From Bacteroidales bacterium UBA6207 (GTDB taxonomy: Bacteria; Bacteroidota; Bacteroidia; Bacteroidales; F082), in the NCBI GenBank assembly GCA_002421995.1, contig DISP01000104.1, positions 1-23,516 of the forward strand: DNA of 23,516 nucleotides, in the 5' to 3' direction. Positions 21,564-23,516 of this stretch are shown here, piece by piece; positions within the stretch are counted from its first letter, which is position 1; the number at the start of each line of letters is the position of its first letter. The notes under the pieces were generated by a model. That model searched no databases. It saw only the letters and a program-made list of their open reading frames with translations, and was not told the origin of the DNA. The position numbers and the translations under genes are program-made.

Positions 21564-22754
21564 ATGAATTTACATGAGTATCAGGGAAAGCAAATTTTAA
21601 GTGGTTATGGGGTTTCTGTGCCATTTGGCATTGTTGCCGAGTCGCCTGCCAAAGCTGTTGAGGCTGCCAAAGAAATACAAAAACGCACCGGTTCTGATAA
21701 ATGGGCTGTTAAAGCTCAGATACATGCCGGTGGAAGGGGTAAAGGGGGTGGAGTAAAGATAGCAAAATCAATAGAAGAGGTTGAGTTATATGCTGATCAA
21801 ATCATTGGTATGATGCTTGTTACGCCTCAGACCTCTGCCGAAGGTAAATTGGTTCGCCGGGTTCTGATCGAACAGAATATCTACTATCCAGGCCCTTCGC
21901 CTGTTTCAGAGATTTATATGAGCATTCTGTTGAACCGCGCAGCCGGTCGCAATATGATCATGTACTCACCGCGTGGTGGCATGGATATTGAAAAAGTTGC
22001 TGAAGAAACACCGGAGCAGATTTTTACTGAAGAAATAGATCCAAAAGTCGGTCTTCAGGGATTCCAGGCTAGAAAAATTGCATTCAACCTGGGGCTTTCA
22101 GGCACTGCTTTCAAAGAAATGGTGAAATTTGTTGCTGCCCTTTACAAAGCCTATGAGGGTTCTGATGCCAGTTTATTTGAAATAAATCCTGTGATTAAGG
22201 CTGCTGACGACAAGATTTATGCTGCTGATTCAAAAGTTGTTATAGATAATAACGCATTGTATCGTCAAGTCGAAATTTCGGGCATGCGCGACCTTAACGA
22301 AGAAGACCCCATTGAGGTGGAAGCCAGCCGTTTTGATCTTAACTATGTTAAACTTGATGGAAACGTTGGTTGTATGGTGAATGGCGCCGGTTTGGCAATG
22401 GCCACCATGGACATGATAAAAATGTCGGGTGGTGAGCCTGCAAACTTTCTTGATGTTGGAGGTACCGCCAACGCTAAGCGCGTGGAGGAAGCTTTTAGAA
22501 TTATCCTGAAAGACCCGAATGTAAAAGCTATACTTGTGAATATTTTCGGTGGTATCGTTCGCTGCGACCGCGTTGCACAGGGTATTGTTGATGCTTATAC
22601 AAATATTGGTGAGATCAATGTACCGATTATCGTTCGCTTGCAAGGCACCAACGCCGAAGAAGGCAAAGAACTCATTGACAAATCAGGTCTGAAAGTTTAT
22701 TCGGCTATTCGCTTACAGGACGCTGCTGCCCTGGTGAACGAAGTGCTTAATTAG
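21564..22754 (+). CDS. sucC: Succinyl-CoA synthetase (ADP-forming) beta subunit
   Basis: This encodes 396 residues. With SucD it interconverts succinyl-CoA and succinate, with substrate-level phosphorylation of ADP, in the TCA cycle. In anaerobic Bacteroidota it can also serve the succinate/propionate branch. The N-terminus MNLHEYQGKQIL is the family signature. The ATP-grasp domain shows AVKAQIHAGGRGKGGGVKI and the Mg-binding FEINPVI and ADSKVVID. The C-terminal domain carries GAGLAMATMDMIK, FLDVGGTAN and VNIFGGIVRCDRVAQGI. Nothing is missing and the length is normal. sucD is not adjacent: a terminator begins 8 bases after the stop, so the alpha subunit must be encoded elsewhere. The propionate link to the B12 locus in this window is only suggestive. 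Confidence 0.97.
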   Translation: MNLHEYQGKQILSGYGVSVPFGIVAESPAKAVEAAKEIQKRTGSDKWAVKAQIHAGGRGKGGGVKIAKSIEEVELYADQIIGMMLVTPQTSAEGKLVRRVLIEQNIYYPGPSPVSEIYMSILLNRAAGRNMIMYSPRGGMDIEKVAEETPEQIFTEEIDPKVGLQGFQARKIAFNLGLSGTAFKEMVKFVAALYKAYEGSDASLFEINPVIKAADDKIYAADSKVVIDNNALYRQVEISGMRDLNEEDPIEVEASRFDLNYVKLDGNVGCMVNGAGLAMATMDMIKMSGGEPANFLDVGGTANAKRVEEAFRIILKDPNVKAILVNIFGGIVRCDRVAQGIVDAYTNIGEINVPIIVRLQGTNAEEGKELIDKSGLKVYSAIRLQDAAALVNEVLN

Positions 22755-22762
22755 GCCAATCC

Positions 22763-22812
22763 AAAAAAAATAAAAGCCCGCTTGTAATCACAAGCGGGCT
22801 TTTATTTTTTTT
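22763..22812. terminator. Bidirectional intrinsic terminator between sucC and the T9SS-sorted gene
   Basis: A 23-bp perfect stem pairs 22763-22785 with 22790-22812 around the loop AATC. The GC core is GCCCGCTTGT/ACAAGCGGGC, with A-runs on the left and T-runs on the right, so it serves both convergent genes. Confidence 0.93.
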
Positions 22813-22821
22813 ACCTTGAAT

Positions 22822-23516
22822 CTATTTAACAAATAGCAATGATCCGCTGACGGTCGAATTTGATCCGGCAGTCTGGAAATCAATCTTGTAAAAATAAAGC
22901 CCCGAACCATGCAAATCTTGTTGTGTGATCTTTGTCAGGTGCTCGCCTTTGCTAAGTGTTTGAGCTTCGAATTTCTTGATTTCGTGTCCGGTAGGGTCAA
23001 ACAACGAAATCCGGACAATTCCATTCTCCGGCAGAAAATAGTGTAGATTGGTGTATCCGGAGGCAGGATTGGGTGCAATGTAATGAACAAGTTTGTTTTC
23101 AAAGTCATTTGCATCAATTGTTTTGATAGTTGGCGCCAGTAAATGACCACCCAAAACTTTTGCACTTTCATCCACAAGTTGAGTGCCGTCCAGCAGTTGG
23201 AAATATGAATCACCTGCGGATAGCTGGCCTTTTATCTTAACTTTCAGAATGGCAAGTGTTTGCATCGTATTATGCGTGTCATTCAACCATGCAATTTTTA
23301 CGGTTGAATTCTCCTTGTTAATAAAATGTATTTCTCTGTCAACAACTTCCAAAACTTCAATCAACCGATCGTCATAGGAAAGTTCGAGTGTAAATGCTCC
23401 CAGATTTGTGGCTTTTTCAAGTTGTACAGGTATCTCAACAATTTGATTTACTGAAACGAAAATTTCTGAATCATAGTCAAGAATTGATTGACTTTTCGCG
23501 CCATTTTCGGGCACAA
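22822..23516 (-). CDS. C-terminal part of a secreted T9SS-sorted protein with a cohesin-like domain (runs off the window)
   Basis: About 231 residues are visible and the frame is open at the window edge, so the N-terminus is outside; the GTG at 23514 is only the first start-like codon. Residues ~15-130 resemble a cohesin/dockerin-partner-like beta sandwich (SVNQIVEIPVQLEKATNLGAFTLELSYDDRLIEVLEV, VKIAWLNDT, LAILKVKIKG). Residues ~140-231 are a T9SS type A sorting domain (HYIAPNPASGYTNLHYFLPENGIVRISLFDPTG, then GLYFYKIDF and a final SGSLLFVK). The protein should be exported across the outer membrane and attached or released. The true function lies in the missing part. Its 3' end abuts the bidirectional terminator shared with sucC. 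Confidence 0.82.
   Translation of the reverse strand, partial: VPENGAKSQSILDYDSEIFVSVNQIVEIPVQLEKATNLGAFTLELSYDDRLIEVLEVVDREIHFINKENSTVKIAWLNDTHNTMQTLAILKVKIKGQLSAGDSYFQLLDGTQLVDESAKVLGGHLLAPTIKTIDANDFENKLVHYIAPNPASGYTNLHYFLPENGIVRISLFDPTGHEIKKFEAQTLSKGEHLTKITQQDLHGSGLYFYKIDFQTAGSNSTVSGSLLFVK

Noticed and set aside
22755..22821. sucD directly after sucC
   Set aside because: A strong bidirectional terminator and a convergent gene follow at once; no alpha-subunit sequence is present.

Overview
The window looks like a chromosomal segment of a member of the Bacteroidota, probably Bacteroidia and possibly free-living. Four things point there. Three proteins end in type IX secretion (T9SS) type A sorting domains. 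There is a TonB-dependent receptor with surface partners. Nine matches to the Bacteroidota -7 promoter element TAnnTTTG sit just upstream of genes. Shine-Dalgarno sequences are mostly absent. I see no phage, insertion sequence, CRISPR array or other sign of recent transfer. The genes are mostly core housekeeping genes mixed with surface and uptake functions.

Layout. 1-47 is the 5' end of rpsU (minus strand). 160-2373 is a secreted dipeptidyl peptidase IV (minus). 2493-2567 is tRNA-Val(GAC) with a consensus promoter and a terminator that overlaps the stop codon of the next gene. 2597-3370 and 3436-4827 are minus-strand genes for an outer-membrane beta-barrel protein and a TlpA-type thioredoxin. 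4828-5247 is a 420-base gene-free region holding divergent promoters and a complete cobalamin (B12) riboswitch. It leads a tight plus-strand operon at 5248-10548: a T9SS-sorted beta-propeller, a second T9SS-sorted surface protein of unknown role, a BtuB-type TonB receptor and a BtuG-like propeller lipoprotein. An OsmC-family gene follows 11 bases later. A convergent CoA-type NUDIX hydrolase overlaps the OsmC 3' end.

11803-13558 is clpS-nfeD-floA (adaptor for the ClpAP protease, membrane OB-fold protein, flotillin-like scaffold), ending in a 16-bp terminator. The T-tract of that terminator runs into a RelA/SpoT-family gene with no in-frame ATG start and a degenerate hydrolase site. A 55-codon two-helix membrane protein (15880-16047) follows. 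On the minus strand come a cysteine-desulfurase-like PLP enzyme and a LolD-type ABC ATPase transcribed with a 1012-residue protein made of about 15 TPR-containing units of about 59 residues. sucC lies at 21564-22754 behind a promoter carrying two abutting palindromes. The window ends inside a T9SS-sorted protein (minus).

The most interesting unit is the B12 locus. The riboswitch assigns the whole operon to cobalamin capture. It appears to pair a lipid-anchored BtuG-like propeller with two proteins delivered to the surface by T9SS, an arrangement that differs from the lipoprotein-based BtuG/BtuH systems known from gut Bacteroides.
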